A DNA stretch of 64,000 nucleotides from contig NC_041827.1 in NCBI RefSeq assembly GCF_900964775.1, positions 4,055,501 through 4,119,500 of the forward strand, written 5' to 3'. Below the pieces are notes generated by a model. That model was not told where the DNA came from. It did not search any database and saw only the letters and a program-made list of their open reading frames with translations. The position numbers were made by a program, and so were the translations under genes. Shown here in pieces: positions 11,245 through 23,289 of this stretch. This stretch comes from Scleropages formosus. Taxonomy: Eukaryota > Chordata > Actinopteri > Osteoglossiformes > Osteoglossidae. The number at the start of each line of letters is the position of its first letter. The stretch's first letter is position 1.

Positions 11245-11682
11245 GTCATTGTTTCTTTATATCTATTTCATCATTTCTCCAAAGGAACTTCATTACCCTT
11301 GATTAACATTAACCTACCTACAACAATTTACCCATTCATACAGAACGGTAATTTTATCTGGAGCAATTTAGTGCAAGCACCTCGCTCAAGGGTATTACAG
11401 CCGGAGGGGGAGTGGTACTGGGGACAGCTGGTAGTGTCTTGCTTACAGTTGCTCCCTTTGCCTCCGAAGGTTGCAGGTTCAATCCCCACCTATGGCTGTA
11501 GTACCCTTGAACAAGGTACTTACCCTAAGAGTGCTCCAGTAAAACTGCCCAGTTGGGTAAATAATTGTAAGTCTGGTTGCAAGTAGAAGAAAAGCACCAG
11601 CTAAATGAATAAATGTAGGAGAGGTTCAAACTATGACCTCTTGGACAAAAGACAGCAGTTCTAACCACTACACTACCATCTC
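11245..11682 (-). repeat. Family B SINE, split by a nested SINE
   Basis: Reverse family B copy in two pieces, 11245-11405 and 11623-11682, with a forward family B copy inserted between them. Confidence 0.7.
11421..11622 (+). repeat. Nested family B SINE
   Basis: Forward copy with head GGACAGCTGGTAGTG, B-box-like GGTTCAATCCCC and tail AAATGAATAAATGTA, inserted into an older reverse copy of the same family. Confidence 0.78.
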
Positions 11683-11797
11683 CACACACTGTTTATCAAG
11701 TTTCAGATGTAATTAAATATATGACACATATTTTCAGGGACAAAAACTAATTGTTCTGAACTGCAAAAAAAGCTGTAAAATATTATTGGCATAAGGA

Positions 11798-12000
11798 AGG
11801 GTGTGGTCATGCAGCGGGTTTGACTGGGTCCTGCCCTCTGGCAGGTCTGGGGTTCAAGCCCTGCTTGGGGTGCCTTGCGATGGACTGGCATCCCATCCTG
11901 GGTTTGTCCCCTCTCCCTCCAACCTTGTGCCCTGTGTTGCCGGATTAGGTTCCGGCTTGCTGTGACCCTGCTTGGGACAAGCGGCTTCAGACAATGTGAG
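11798..12000 (+). repeat. tRNA-derived SINE, family A (diverged)
   Basis: Forward copy with head GGGTGTGGTCATGCAGCGGG, B box GGTTCAAGCCC and a short TG tail. More diverged than other copies, and immediately upstream of a Rex1-type LINE fragment. Confidence 0.82.
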
Positions 12001-12039
12001 TGTGATTACTAGCATGTGACTGACCACTTAATTTTCTTG

Positions 12040-12957
12040 TTAGGATGCTGAAATATCCTTAAATGAACTGAACACACTCAAAACAGTGGAGATGACTGTG
12101 GACTTTAGGAGAAACACCTCAGCTTTATCCCCACTCACCATCATGAACAGCACTGTGGCAACAGTGGAGTCATTCAGGTTCCTGGGCACTACCATCTCAC
12201 AGGACCTGAAGTGGGAGTTCCACATAGACTCCATTGTGAAGAAGGCTCAGCAGAGGTTGTACTTCCTTCGCCAGCTGAGGAAGTTCAACCTGCCACAGGA
12301 GCTACTGATGCAATTCTACTCCGCAGTCATCCAGTCTGTCCTCTGCACCTCTATAACTGTCTGGTTCGGCTCAGCTATGAAATCAGACATCAGAAGACTA
12401 CAGCAGATAGTTCGGACTGCTGGAAGAATCATCGCCACATCCCCCCCAGCTCTCCGAGAACTGCACTCGTCCAGAGTCAGTAAAAGGGCTAGCAAAATCA
12501 TTCTAGACCCCTCACATCCAGGCCACTCCCTCTTCGAACCCTTGCCATCTGGCCGGCGCTACAGAGCACTGAGCACCAGGACAGCCAGGCACAAGAAAAG
12601 TTTCTTTCCTTAGGCCATCTACCTCATGAACAGCTAAATCCCCCCTAGAGAGTAAACCAGTGCAATACACAACGCTATTTATATTTATAACTATTTATCA
12701 CATCATATCTTTTACTCACACTCCCTTGCATTTGTATAGAACATACTTGTACATACATATAATGTCTAGTGACTATTTTTGTATATTGTGTACTTTATAT
12801 TTTTCATATATATTTTTTATCCCTTGTTCACATACTCTATCTTCTCAACTGTCTTGTCACTGTCATTCTGTCTGTGCTGTGGAAGTTTCTGTCACCAAGA
12901 CAAATTCCTTGTATGTGTTAACATACTTGGCAATAAAGCTCGTTCTGATTCTGATTA
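12040..12957 (+). mobile_element. 3' fragment of a Rex1/CR1-type LINE
   Basis: The C-terminal part of a reverse-transcriptase ORF is open at 12086-12613 with FRFLGTTISQDLKW, KKAQQRLYFLRQLRKF, WFGSA and LPSGRRYRAL, typical of the post-RT region. The 3' UTR ends in CAATAAAGCTCGTTCTGATT. It is 5' truncated; a second copy lies at 35440-36211. Confidence 0.8.
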
Positions 12958-13261
12958 AATTCTACAACTGGATCTATGAACTGACAGATGTTGCATAACA
13001 CATGTCGGGGACAGCAAGTAGTATAGCAACTGGCCTTTTTTCTCACAACCTGAAGTTTCCTGAATCACACTCCTTTTGTGGATTTTCAGATTAAAAAATC
13101 ATCTGAACATTATCACTCTTTCTCTGTATATGAAAAAAATACTTATTTCATACTTAGGTGACCTTGACATCTTGTTGAGCTCTCTCCCTGGGGACGATGC
13201 TCCGTTGACTCTCCTGGGTGACTTCAACCTGCATGTCGACGACATTCATGCAAGTGGCCTT

Positions 13262-13790
13262 CTGTGCAATTCAATTCAATTTATTTTTATAGAGCGCTCT
13301 TCTCACGCAGTGACACAGAGCCCTTTAACACAGCCATAAGACAAGAAAAACAAATACATCAGATAAAGAAATAAAGAAGACAGTTGACTACAGACTACCA
13401 TAATATAATGCTTTTATAGAGGTATAAGTATGTCTACTGGCCACGGAGGAAAGGAAAAACTCCCAACTGATAGTACAAGTTATAATGATATTGTTGCCCT
13501 ATGGTATCTTGAATCCCCAGCTCAGCATGGAACGTCTCGTCCATCATGGCAATTGGACATCATCTTTAGTCAGCATGGGATTCGTCTGTCAACACCAGCC
13601 GACCTCCTCAAGTCTTATGTAGCGAGGCAATGCTCGACAAGAAGAACAGAGTTAGTAATTTGTAGCTTAAGTCAATTTAAAATGCATTTGTATAAAGGTG
13701 GTAAAAATAACCAAGGCAAGTGGAATTACATTTCAAGGTGGAATGCCTGAGTGAACATGTAAGTCTTTAGTCTGGACTTGAAAACGGATG
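13262..13790. repeat. Interspersed repeat inserted in the L2 endonuclease region
   Basis: Begins with ATTCAATTCAATTTATTTTT and ATAGAGCGCTCTTC, a start shared by a very common fish repeat, then about 500 bp without a coding motif. It separates two parts of the L2 endonuclease. Class unresolved. Confidence 0.5.
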
Positions 13791-16246
13791 AACAGAAACA
13801 AAAAAAACAGAAAACATATTCTGTTGCTCCACAGTCCTTCAGTCGCACCCTGTCCCAGTCACCTGCTACTCACAAAGCAGGCAATTTCCTTGACCTTGTA
13901 TTTTCCCCTAACTGTGGCTGTCCCGTCTTCTGTCACTCCGCTGCATGTCTCTGACCACTTCTTCATTTCCTACCAACCCTGCCTAACCTCTAATTCCTCG
14001 CATTTTTCTGCACCTATTCTCACCTTCTACCACAACTTAAAATCTCTTTCACTTTCCTGCTTTGCCTCTGCTACTCTGTCCGCTCTTCCTTCTGCTGCAA
14101 AATTCTTGGATCCATCAACAGACGATGCCACTTACATTTTCCTCTCTGCCCTACCTTTCTCCCTTGACTCTCCCTGTCCGCTATCTTCCAGACCAGCGCA
14201 CCCTAGTGACATTCCATGGCTGTCTGATACGTTACAAGCTAACAGGACCAAACTCCGGGCTGCAGAGGGAAAATGGCAAAAGTCCAAGACTCACTTGGAC
14301 CTGGATGCCTACAAACAACTCTTAGCTACTTTTCACTCTGCTGTCTCTTTAGCGAAAACTACTTTCTAGCACAACAAAATAGTCTGCAACTAAAAAACCA
14401 CAAAGACTCTTTGCCACCTTCTCATCCCTTCTGTGTCCTCTGCCGCCTCCTCCTCCTTCTTCTCTCACTGCTGATGACTTTGCTTTGTTTTTCAGAGACA
14501 AAGTCAATGCAATCGCTAAGAACTTCACCATATCACCCTACCTGGTTTGCTCTGGACCTCACTGTGAAATCATGCTCTCCAAATTCAAATCGCTCTCCGA
14601 ATCTGAAATCTTCAACCTCCTAATATCACACAGATCCACCACCTGCTCGCTTGATCCGATCCCATCATCACTCCTACAGAACATCTCCCCGCAACTCTCC
14701 ACCTTCATCTCTATTATCGTCAACTCCTCGCTCCTCTCTGGCTGTTTCCCAGCTGCCTTCAAAACTGCTCTCATTTCACCTCTCTTCATGAAACCCTCCC
14801 TGGATCCCAACTCGGTTCAAAACTACAGACCAGTCCCCCTCCTCTCCTTCCTGTCTAAAACTCTGGAGGGGACAGCCTGTGATCAACTATCTGAATTCCT
14901 TACTCGGAAAGATTTCCTTGATGGATATCAGTCTGTTTTCAAAGTTGGTCACTCCACAGAGACGGCCTTCTACTGGTGTTTGATGCTCTTCAGTCAACTA
15001 GAGCTACTTCCCTCTCCTCGGTCCTCATCCTCCTCGACCTGTCTGCAGCATTCGACACTCAGCCACCGGATTCTACTCTCTTCTCTTAGTTAGCTTGGGA
15101 TCAAAGGAAGAGCACTAAGATGGCTTGAGTCCTACCTGTGTGACAGATCTTATCAAGTGGTCTGGCGGAGCTCTTGTTCTTCTCCTCTGCCTCTCTCATC
15201 TGGTGTCCCGCAGGGCTCGGTACTGGGTCCTCTTCTCTTCTCGATCTACATCTCCTCCCTCAGCCTAGTCATAGCCTCCCATGGATTCAAATACCACTGC
15301 TATGCTGATGATACCCAGCCCGTCCTCTCCTTTCCACCTGGAGCATCAGACATTTCTGTACACATTGCTGCCTGCCTGTCAGACATCTCTGCATGGATGT
15401 CTGATCATCACCTCCAACTCAATCTCTCCAAAACAGAGATTCTTCACCTCCCAGCTTGTCCTCCTGTCATGATCTATTGATCAAACTGGACAACTCACTA
15501 TTTTTTCCTACCTCCTTAGCTAAGAGTCTGGGAGTGACAATTGACTCAAGTCTGTCTTTCTCTCAGCACATCGACGCCACAACCCAGACCTGCAGATACA
15601 TCCAGCATAATATTCGCAGGATCCGTCTTTACCTCAAAACTGACTTTGCCCAACTACTTGTCCAAGCCATGGTGACTTCCCGTCTGGACTACTGCAACTC
15701 TCTCCTGTGTGACCTTCCTGCTACTGTTATCAAACTATCAAACTTCTACAGCTCATACAGAATGCTGCTGCACGAGTTGTGTTTGACTTGCCAAAGCATT
15801 CCCATGTATCTCCTCTACTCATTTCTTTGTACTGGCTTCCCATAGATGCACAGATCAAATTCAAGACCCTGGTTATTGTCTACAAATGCATCAATAGAAC
15901 TGCTCCCAGCTATCTACAAGACTTGATCATACGCTACACCCCAACCAGACCGTTTCGCTCGTCTACTTCTGCTCGCTTGGTGGTTCCACACAGAAAAAGT
16001 AAAGCGCGGAGGTTCTCAGTTCTGGCTCCGTTGTGGTGGAATGACCTTCCCCTCTCACTCAGAACTGCAGAAACTCTGTCTACAGTCAAGAAGGGTCTGA
16101 AAACTCATAATTTCCGGACTCACTTTACCCATGATCTCTCAAACTCATGTATGGTGTAAATGTTCATGCACCGTAACTTTATGATCTTCCCCAAACAGGC
16201 CTTTATACAGCCACTACTCCTGTATTTCATGTAAATGTTTATGTAC

Positions 16247-16444
16247 AGGGGGTGCGGTGGCGCAGTGGATTGGACTGGGTCCTGCTCTCTGGTAGCTCTG
16301 GGGTTGGAATCCCGCTTGGGGTGCCGTCCTGTCCTGGGTGTGTCCCCTCCCCCTCCAGCCTTATGCCCTGAGTTGCCGGGTTAGGCTCCGGTTCCCCGCG
16401 ACCCCGTATGGGACAAGCAGTTCAGAAAGTGTGCGTGTGTGTAC
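16247..16444 (+). repeat. tRNA-derived SINE, family A
   Basis: Forward copy (GGGGGTGCGGTGGCGCAGTG head, TG tail) inside the 3' region of the L2 element. A small internal deletion removes part of the segment after the B box. Confidence 0.88.
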
Positions 16445-16620
16445 ATTTTAAAAAAAAATTGTAGGAAGGTGATCAAGATTAGTATATCCTGAGTTTTATG
16501 TACCTACTTGAGCGATGGACATCGATGCATAAAGTGGAAAATAGCAACTAATCACACATGTGCAACTATGTCTCTCTTTCTCTTAATGTAATGCACAAAT
16601 TGTAATTTCTCTGAGATGTA

Positions 16621-16782
16621 CAGTGCCGTGAAAAAGTCATGCAAAAGTCACGCAAAACTACATTTTGTATTTGCTCGGGTTATCTTTGTGTAATATTAAA
16701 ATTTGTTTGATGATCTCAATCATTTAACTGTGACAAATATGCAAAATAATCAGGGAGGGGCAAATACTTTTTCACGGCACTG
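16621..16782. mobile_element. Tc1/mariner-type MITE
   Basis: 162 bp with perfect 17-bp terminal inverted repeats CAGTGCCGTGAAAAAGT, flanked by TA on both sides (16619-16620 and 16783-16784). No coding capacity. Inserted in the L2 3' tail. Confidence 0.92.
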
Positions 16783-16902
16783 TACGTTGCTTTGGAGAAA
16801 AGGGTCTGCACAATGAAAAAATGTAAATGTAAATGTAGAAACACTGTTTAGCCTTGGCATCACTTTGGACAGAATGTCTGAAAATAAATTTACATTTGAA
16901 TA

Positions 16903-16990
16903 GACACACTCCTGTTGTTCAGAGGGGATTGTTCAAAGAGTGTGGGAAAGCTCAAGAGAGAAGACTCCCTGTTCTGATGTCATTAACATC
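16903..16990 (+). promoter_or_regulatory. Distal SOX-CSL module upstream of copy 2
   Basis: GTTGTT (16914-16919) and ATTGTT (16928-16933) precede TGTGGGAA (16941-16948). GACACACTCC abuts the first SOX-like core. This is a diverged relative of module 1, in the same position relative to its gene. Confidence 0.5.
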
Positions 16991-17336
16991 CTCACTTCCC
17001 ACTGGAATCTGTTGGATCTACAAGCCCTGTTAATGGGAAATTTATACACTGAACTCCTGTCTTCTCAAAACAACATCTTAATCTGGAGAATGATTACCTT
17101 CATGGTTCTACAAAATGCTATAGGGATTTAACCATGATAAAAAAAAGCATGCAGATATTTGTGCACAAATGACCAAATGGTTTGGGATAGCTAAAAACAG
17201 ATCACCATAATCTAGTAATCCGAAAAACTACAGTTATTTTCGGGACAAGTGTTTTTGGCAGATTTATTTATTATATTCCTTGAACAACATGGTTTCTTGG
17301 TACATTTGCACAACTGCTGGGTTCCAAATTAGCCAC

Positions 17337-17546
17337 TGAACTTTCCCTCCAGATGGAGTGAGACGTCTTTCTCTTGATGTTGCTGTTCCACCGCACAACC
17401 GTCACTAATATCCTTTTCAGTTCGGCGAACAGCTTTGTGTGGCATTGATCACAGCACACAGGGCTCAGTGTGGGAAACTGAGCAGCTCCGTACTCACAGC
17501 CACCGCCGGACTCAGTGACCACACATCTGGACTCCCAACACTGAGG
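17337..17546 (+). promoter_or_regulatory. Upstream conserved block of her4-like copy 2
   Basis: Copy of the block at 2340-2545, with CTTTGT at 17433-17438 and TGTGGGAA at 17469-17476 (30-bp gap). The two blocks differ at only a few positions. Confidence 0.6.
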
Positions 17547-17744
17547 ACATCACAGAGCCGCTGCTAAAAGTTTTATATCACTGGAATAGTCTGTATCCAG
17601 TCACTGCTCAACTAACTGTCTGCAATGCAAATTCCCGATTTAAGAAATGTTTAAGAAAATAATAATACATTCACAAGATATAGCCCATTTTAATATTGTA
17701 ATATTTTCCATACAACTTTTGAAAGATATTTAACTGCAATATAC

Positions 17745-17956
17745 ACCACCACCACCACCACCACTTTCAGAACCGCTTGTCCCTTACGGGGTCACGGGGA
17801 ACCGGAGCCTACCCGGCAACACAGGGCGTAAGGCCGGAGGGGGAAGGGGACACACCCAGGACGGGACGCCAGTCCGCCGCAAGGCATCCCAAGCGGGACT
17901 TGAACCCCAGACCCCCCGGAGAGCAGGACTGCGGTCCAACCCACCGCACCCCCTCC
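17745..17956 (-). repeat. Family A SINE inserted after her4 duplication
   Basis: Reverse copy starting with (CCA)n, with perfect target-site duplications CTGCAATATAC at 17734-17744 and 17957-17967. The orthologous position in copy 1 (near 2754) has the empty site with a single CTGCAATATAC, proving insertion after the units separated. Confidence 0.95.
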
Positions 17957-18387
17957 CTGCAATATACAAATATTACAAATATCTTTAAAGATTATAGATC
18001 TAATGATATAGCTCATACATCCAATAATAGTATATTATCAAATCAGTATGAAGTTGAAAGTTTTTACATGATGACATTGAATAGTACGCAATAAAAATGA
18101 TAAAAATTGTGGAAGCGAGGAAAAAGTATTAGCAGTACGCATTCCACAGAGAGCAATTAATAAATACAGATCCAATGCAGTCACAAACACAAACACAGTA
18201 GTGTTGAGTATGTCCTCTGTCAGTGTAATTGGTCCTACCACCAAGGAGCAGATATCATCTATTAGAAGGTCACAACTTTCCCAGATTTAGTCCTTTGTCG
18301 TCCACTCTCCACCTGTTCCCTGGAGACGTGACCATTGTCCCCCAGCAATAAGATCTTCCGTGGAGCATGTGGCAGCTCCACGTTCCT

Positions 18388-18483
18388 CATTGTCCTCTGC
18401 AGCTCAGCCATTGGCTGCAGACTGTGAGAAACTCCAAGAAGCTCAGCACTCACACATTCATATGGAGATGTGGGACTATAAAT
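18388..18483 (+). promoter_or_regulatory. Proximal promoter of her4-like copy 2
   Basis: CATTGT (18388-18393), 29 bp, TGTGAGAA (18423-18430), 46 bp, TATAAAT (18477-18483). Confidence 0.8.
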
Positions 18484-18551
18484 GGAAGACATGAAGCCGC
18501 ACAAGTCACGTTCACTCCACACAGACACTTGTAGAGGACAAGGACTCAGCC

Positions 18552-19166
18552 ATGGCACCTGCAGTCACTGCAGCACTCATCTACTCCAAGGAGCACCTCA
18601 CTCTGGCCAACAAGGTAACGTGACAATTCAACCTCCAAGAAGTACCTCAACTTTGCGCTGTTTTCGGCTTCTTGGATGATACATTGCGGCGTCACGTTAT
18701 TAATAATTCTCTTGTCTTGTGTGTGCAGTTGAGAAAGCCAGTGGTGGAGAAGATGCGCAGAGATCGTATCAACAACAGCATCGAGCAGCTCAAGTGCCTC
18801 CTGGGTGAAGAGTTCCTGAGCCACAATCCTGACTCCAAGCTGGAGAAAGCCGACATCCTGGAGATGACCGTTTCCTTCCTGAGACGGCAGCGGCGCCAGA
18901 AGCCCGTGCCCGTGAGCATCTCCTTCTGCTCGGCAGCTGAGGCTCAGGGATTCTCCAGGTGCGTCCAAGAGATCGCGCACTTCCTGTCCCGGGATCAAGT
19001 GAACACGCAGTCCCAGAGAAGACTTCTGAGTCATTTCCAAACCCTGCAGCCTTCCTCCAGTATGAGCAAGACTGAGAGTGTCCTGCCTCAGCTCAGTTCT
19101 CCATGCTGCTCCACCACGAGCAAAGAGAAGACTCAAGTGAAGAGCACCATCTGGAGACCCTGGTAG
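18552..19166 (+). CDS. her4: Hes5-class bHLH-Orange repressor, her4-like copy 2
   Basis: Coding exons 18552-18614 and 18729-19166 with one GT-AG intron of 114 bp; 166 residues, normal for Hes5-class proteins. It has a proline-containing basic region (residues 24-34), a helix-loop-helix to residue 75 containing SKLEKADILEM, an Orange domain near 92-126 and a terminal WRPW followed directly by TAG. The protein differs from copy 1 by one residue near the C terminus (STSK versus TTSK) plus the copy 1 extension. It shares the 5' spacer with copy 1 but the intron variants with copy 3. Function (Notch-driven repression in neural progenitors) is inferred from the family. Confidence 0.94.
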
Positions 19167-19943
19167 AGTTCTACAGAGTGGAGCTGAGACAAACAGAATT
19201 GAACATGTTCATCTGTGATAAACATGGACAGTAATTCTAGGTGTGTAGGAAATATTTTCTTCCTTTTCTGCTTGTGCAGATGATTTTAAATCCAGTTTTA
19301 TTTGAATCAAATACTGTGTGAGATTTTAACATCACTGTAAAAAGTGGGTTTTATGTTTTGTTTTGTAGAAACATTTTCTGCTCTGTGCCAGAGTTAAGTA
19401 ATTTTTTTTTAAAGAAATATATATATTAACCAATTGGTTTACTGCTAGTAACTGTCCATTTTTTTGGAAAATTTTCTTCTTAAAATGTGCCTTTTTAAAT
19501 GTTTATTTATCTATTTGATGAATTTGAAGTATTTTGATAATGTACTTTTTAAAATTATTTCTTTTATGAAGAATGTCAATTTTTTTCTCTGTATATTTAC
19601 ATTTATTTAAATGTATTTGATCCTGCCTATTTTAGTATGCATGAAAGAACTCAGACCTATGACAATACTGTCTTTTAAAGGCCTATCACAGCTTTATGGT
19701 AAAGTATAAATATTCTCAGCAACTGAGGAATGTTAAAAAGTGAAAGTTGCATGTCTTTCATAAAGACTGTTACCCAGTGTGCAGGGTACATTCTGGAGGG
19801 TCTCCCTTTATTGAAAATATTTTAGTATTTGTTTTCATGCATCTCATGATATAAGAGTTGATTGTGGTTCCTTTCATTGGAGGGTAGTTGTTCACCTGTC
19901 CACGGTGTTTGTTGTACTTTGAATGACAATTTTATTCAATAAA
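19167..19943 (+). other. 3' UTR region of her4-like copy 2
   Basis: Homology to copies 1 and 3 runs to about 19440, then stops. The first good AATAAA is at 19938-19943, so the transcript may be longer than those of the sister copies. No other feature seen. Confidence 0.45.
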
Positions 19944-20384
19944 AAACATTGAAAAAGCAGAGGGTGATTTCTTAAATTTGAAATTGTCAGATACAAAAGA
20001 TCTTAAACAGTGTACCAACTTAGTTTGGCAGTACAGACTTTTTTTGCCTGCCTACCATGCAAAACTAGAGAAGCACAAAAGCCATGCACCCCAGAAGCTG
20101 TCCAGTGTTTTGAAAATCTCTGGGTGCAAGGCTTCAAACCACCATAGTGACACAAAACTGCTATCCACCATAGTGATTTCGGCACCTCCAACTCTTAGAT
20201 TACAGTCCTCTCCCAGAAAGGAGTGTGTTGCTCTCACCAGAAGAAGAAAAGCTGCACCGAATGCAAAATTTCGGATATGGGTTCATGTTCATGAGTGCTG
20301 GCAAAGGGGAACAGGAGAATAAAAGATGGAAAGGTGCAGCGTCGGCAATCTTGTGAAGTGGTAGTCAAGACTTTGAACAAAGCT

Positions 20385-20765
20385 CACAGTTCACCCCTTA
20401 ATCTTCATACCCATCCCCAGCTATGGCCATGAGCTTTGGGTAATGACTCGGAGAGCATGATCGTAGACACGAGTGGTCAAAATGTGGCTTCTTTGCAGCA
20501 TTGCTGGGCTCAGTCAATGTCAGGAAGAGGGGCTTGGTGGTTTGGGAAGGCCTTGGAGTTGAGTCACTTGAGGGTAATGCTGTAAAAATGCCCCCAGCTG
20601 GCTCCAGCTGGAGTTATATTGGGTATATCCCACTCTGAGGAAACCTGGAGGAGACCCAGGACACATGAGAAAGATTACGTCTCTTAAATGGCCTAGGAAT
20701 GTCTTGGAGGAGCTAGAGACTGTGGTTGGGGAAAAGAAGGCTCAGACGGCAACCCTCTCTAGGAC
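20385..20765 (+). mobile_element. Strongly decayed Rex3/RTE LINE relic
   Basis: The plus strand retains YGHELWVMT-like and GRPRTH-then-DYVS-like residues in broken frames, matching the C-terminal region of the Rex3 copy at 5883-9250. Many stops; clearly old. The flanks 19950-20380 and 20770-21220 show nothing I can assign. Confidence 0.6.
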
Positions 20766-21223
20766 AACAGGAAGGAAACTGATTGAGAAGAGAAAAATGC
20801 AACCCCAAATGATACAATTAACATCTATTAGGGCAACATGATGAGGTACATTATAGGAACACATACACTGCTTAAAGTGGCCTGGTACTCATCCAGTTCT
20901 CTAGTGATTCTCAGGTTGACCTGGTCTCCCCAGCAGAACATCGTTGTAGCACATGGAGATTCGTAATAGTTCCGACTAAACTTCATTACCCAGGGTGCAC
21001 TAAATTACTCAAGTTGGCTCACAAAATCCTGCACAAGTCATAAGCAGCACTATAGACTATTTGGCAATTTTGTGAAATGGGGAAAAGTGCACATCCTCAC
21101 TTTCAAGAGTGTCTAAGCTTAGAAGTACAGGAAAAAACAGACAGACTGGACGAGATGCCTGTTCATCACAAGCTATTATAGTTATTACATTCTATCATTT
21201 TATTATTGAAATTACTGTTTGGG

Positions 21224-21372
21224 GGATCACAGCTCTAGTGTGTGGAGGAGGTGCGAGTGGGACTCTGTCCTCCTTTCCCACACTAGTCGCCCATTCATGG
21301 CTCCCTGTTCTCATGGGAATGAACAATAGAAGTGTGTCTTCCCTGGAAGGGCTCCATAAGTGTGTTTAATCG
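21224..21372 (-). promoter_or_regulatory. Distal SOX-CSL module, 150-bp block A
   Basis: On the minus strand: GACACACTTC (21329-21338), ATTGTT (21322-21327), 39-bp gap, TGTGGGAA (21275-21282). The whole block is about 97% identical to 30648-30797, with sharp ends. Confidence 0.62.
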
Positions 21373-21989
21373 ACATTCCCCATGAGGAAAGCTGTGTGCG
21401 ACAATAATGTTCCACTAGGAGGGAATGGATGGTGGGGGGGGGGATACTCAACAGGTCCCTGTGCACTTCATTGTTAAGTAGTTCGACCATAAAACAGCAA
21501 ATGGTTCATCAGTTCATGGTTTCAGTGCATTTACAGTGAAATAAACCAAGCGTTGAAAGAGCTTCCCTCACAGGCTGTGAAATATACCCAACGGGGACGT
21601 AGTCTTTGTGTTCAGTTGTCACAATGAAATAGATGACAATAAAGCAAGGAAACCCGACCAATAACAATGAGTGACATGTCCACTGGAAGCTGCGGGAACA
21701 CGATGACTGCCTAAAGTAGAAGTGCTGAATTTGGAGATCATCCTTGTGGGTCTGTGAAGCACAGAACTGCTTTAAAAATAAGACTAACTGAATAAAAGTT
21801 AAAACAATATATTAATGTCTATGATTTTATATCCAAAGGTAACCAATTTTCACTACAAAAAAATTGCTGTATTGCTGTGTTAAAATTTATATATTGACTT
21901 CTTCTCTGGAGGAGGTCCCTAATTTTTAGCAAATTCCTAATTAAAATTAAGGGGTCCATGGCCTGCAGGCAGTTAAGAGCTTATGTTTG

Positions 21990-22187
21990 TTCATTCAGTG
22001 ACTCTTTTCTCAAAAGAAACGGTGTTATTTACCCATTTATACAGCAAGGTAATTCTACTGCAGGAATTCAGGGCAAATACCTTATGCAAGGGTACATTAG
22101 CTGGAAATGGGAGTTAAATCTGTGCCTTTTGCATCCCAAGGCACCAGGTCTGACCACTACACTACTAGCTCTACCAAGGCTGTGACA
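21990..22187 (-). repeat. tRNA-derived SINE, family B
   Basis: Reverse copy; the right end has the complement of the TAGTGTAGTGGTCAGA-type head and the left end the degraded L2-type tail. Confidence 0.7.
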
Positions 22188-22290
22188 CAAACATTTACAA
22201 AGTTTATGCAGTGCTGCTTGAAAGTAAGTATGTCAAACTCTTGTGTCCCTTAGTTTTAAATGGTTATTTAATGAGACAGACTCTTTCTTA

Positions 22291-22485
22291 TGGGAGGCGC
22301 AGTGATGCAGTGGGTTTGGACAGGTCCTGCTCTCTGGTGCATCTGGGGTTCAAGTCCTGCTTGGGGTGCCTTGTGATGGATTTGCATCCCATCCTGGTTG
22401 TGTTCCCTCCCCTGCCAGCCCCATATGCCCTGTGTTGCTGGGTTAGGCTCCGGCTCACCATGACCTTACTTGGGACAAGCAGCTT

Positions 22486-22531
<46 letters not shown>
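22291..22531 (+). repeat. Family A SINE with long (TG)n tail
   Basis: Forward copy with B box GGTTCAAGTCC, followed by a dinucleotide tract of about 40 bp (22490-22531), the longest TG tail of the family here. Confidence 0.85.
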
Positions 22532-22534
<3 letters not shown>

Positions 22535-22864
22535 TCTTTACCACCTGACAATAGGTTCAGGGGACCACAGTTTTCAAACATATACACATCACGGCAATTT
22601 TTCTGAGTAAAGCGTATCAGTTAAATTGTTTCTCCAAACCTTAGCTCTTTCTACATTTTCTGTTCAAGGGTGTTTCAGCCCAATTGGTTAATCTCAATAA
22701 AGATAGAACTTTAAATAACGAGGCCATGATTCCCCCTCTGCATGTTGTCCACTAGCACAAACAGACACATTCTGTCGGTCTCTTTATTTTGTGCTTAGTT
22801 TGACGATATTTAACCAACGAGCTTTACCCCCCCAGACTACTTTGGCATCGCTTTATAGAACTGA

Positions 22865-22960
22865 ATTAGCATGTGAAAGGGCACACTTCTATCGTTCAGT
22901 GGAGTCTCTCAATGGCCAGAGTGTGGGAAAGTTTTCCAGAGCAGAGTCACACTTCCAGGA
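22865..22960 (+). promoter_or_regulatory. Distal SOX-CSL module next to her4 relic
   Basis: GGCACACTTC (22880-22889), ATCGTT (22891-22896, SOX-like with one change), TGTGGGAA (22922-22929). Paralogous to module 1 and located upstream of the decayed her4-like relic, as expected for a dead fourth unit. Confidence 0.52.
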
Positions 22961-23289
22961 TGTGAATACAGGAATTGTGGAAAAAGAGCCACTGCTTTTC
23001 TGGTCCAATAATTCTAAATATTGCTTATAATTGTACACAGCATTTTGAAGTATTTAGTTAACATGCTGGGTGCATTCATGTTTTAACACACCAAATGATT
23101 TATTGGTTTATTTAATAGTTTTGTGTAGTTTTTTCATAGAACTTTGAAAAACGGTTTTCATTGTTTATTCACACAGGTTATATTTACTTAAAGCACCTCA
23201 GATAAACAGGGTGCCTTAAATGGGGAAAATGCGAAGCCCAGATGTTCATCTGCTGGCAGCTGTTCCAGTTGTTTAAGGGGTTTTACACT

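Larger units (their letters stand above)
13150..16835 (+). mobile_element. L2-clade LINE with three nested insertions
   Basis: Plus-strand fragments of one element. Endonuclease pieces are LTLLGDFNLHV (about 13200-13225) and HVSDHFF (about 13945). The RT domain holds NYRPVPLLSFLSK (about 14820), SGVPQGSVLGPLLFSIYISS (about 15200), the catalytic YADDTQ (about 15300) and LNLSKTEILHL. The C terminus has RLDYCNSLL and YWLPIDAQIKFKTLVIVYK. Several stops and frame breaks make it inactive. Insertions: an unclassified repeat at 13262-13790, a family A SINE at 16247-16444 and a Tc1-type MITE at 16621-16782. The 3' tail GTTGCTTTGGAGAAAAGG plus (TGTAAA)n at 16785-16835 is shared with the family B SINEs. 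Confidence 0.85.
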
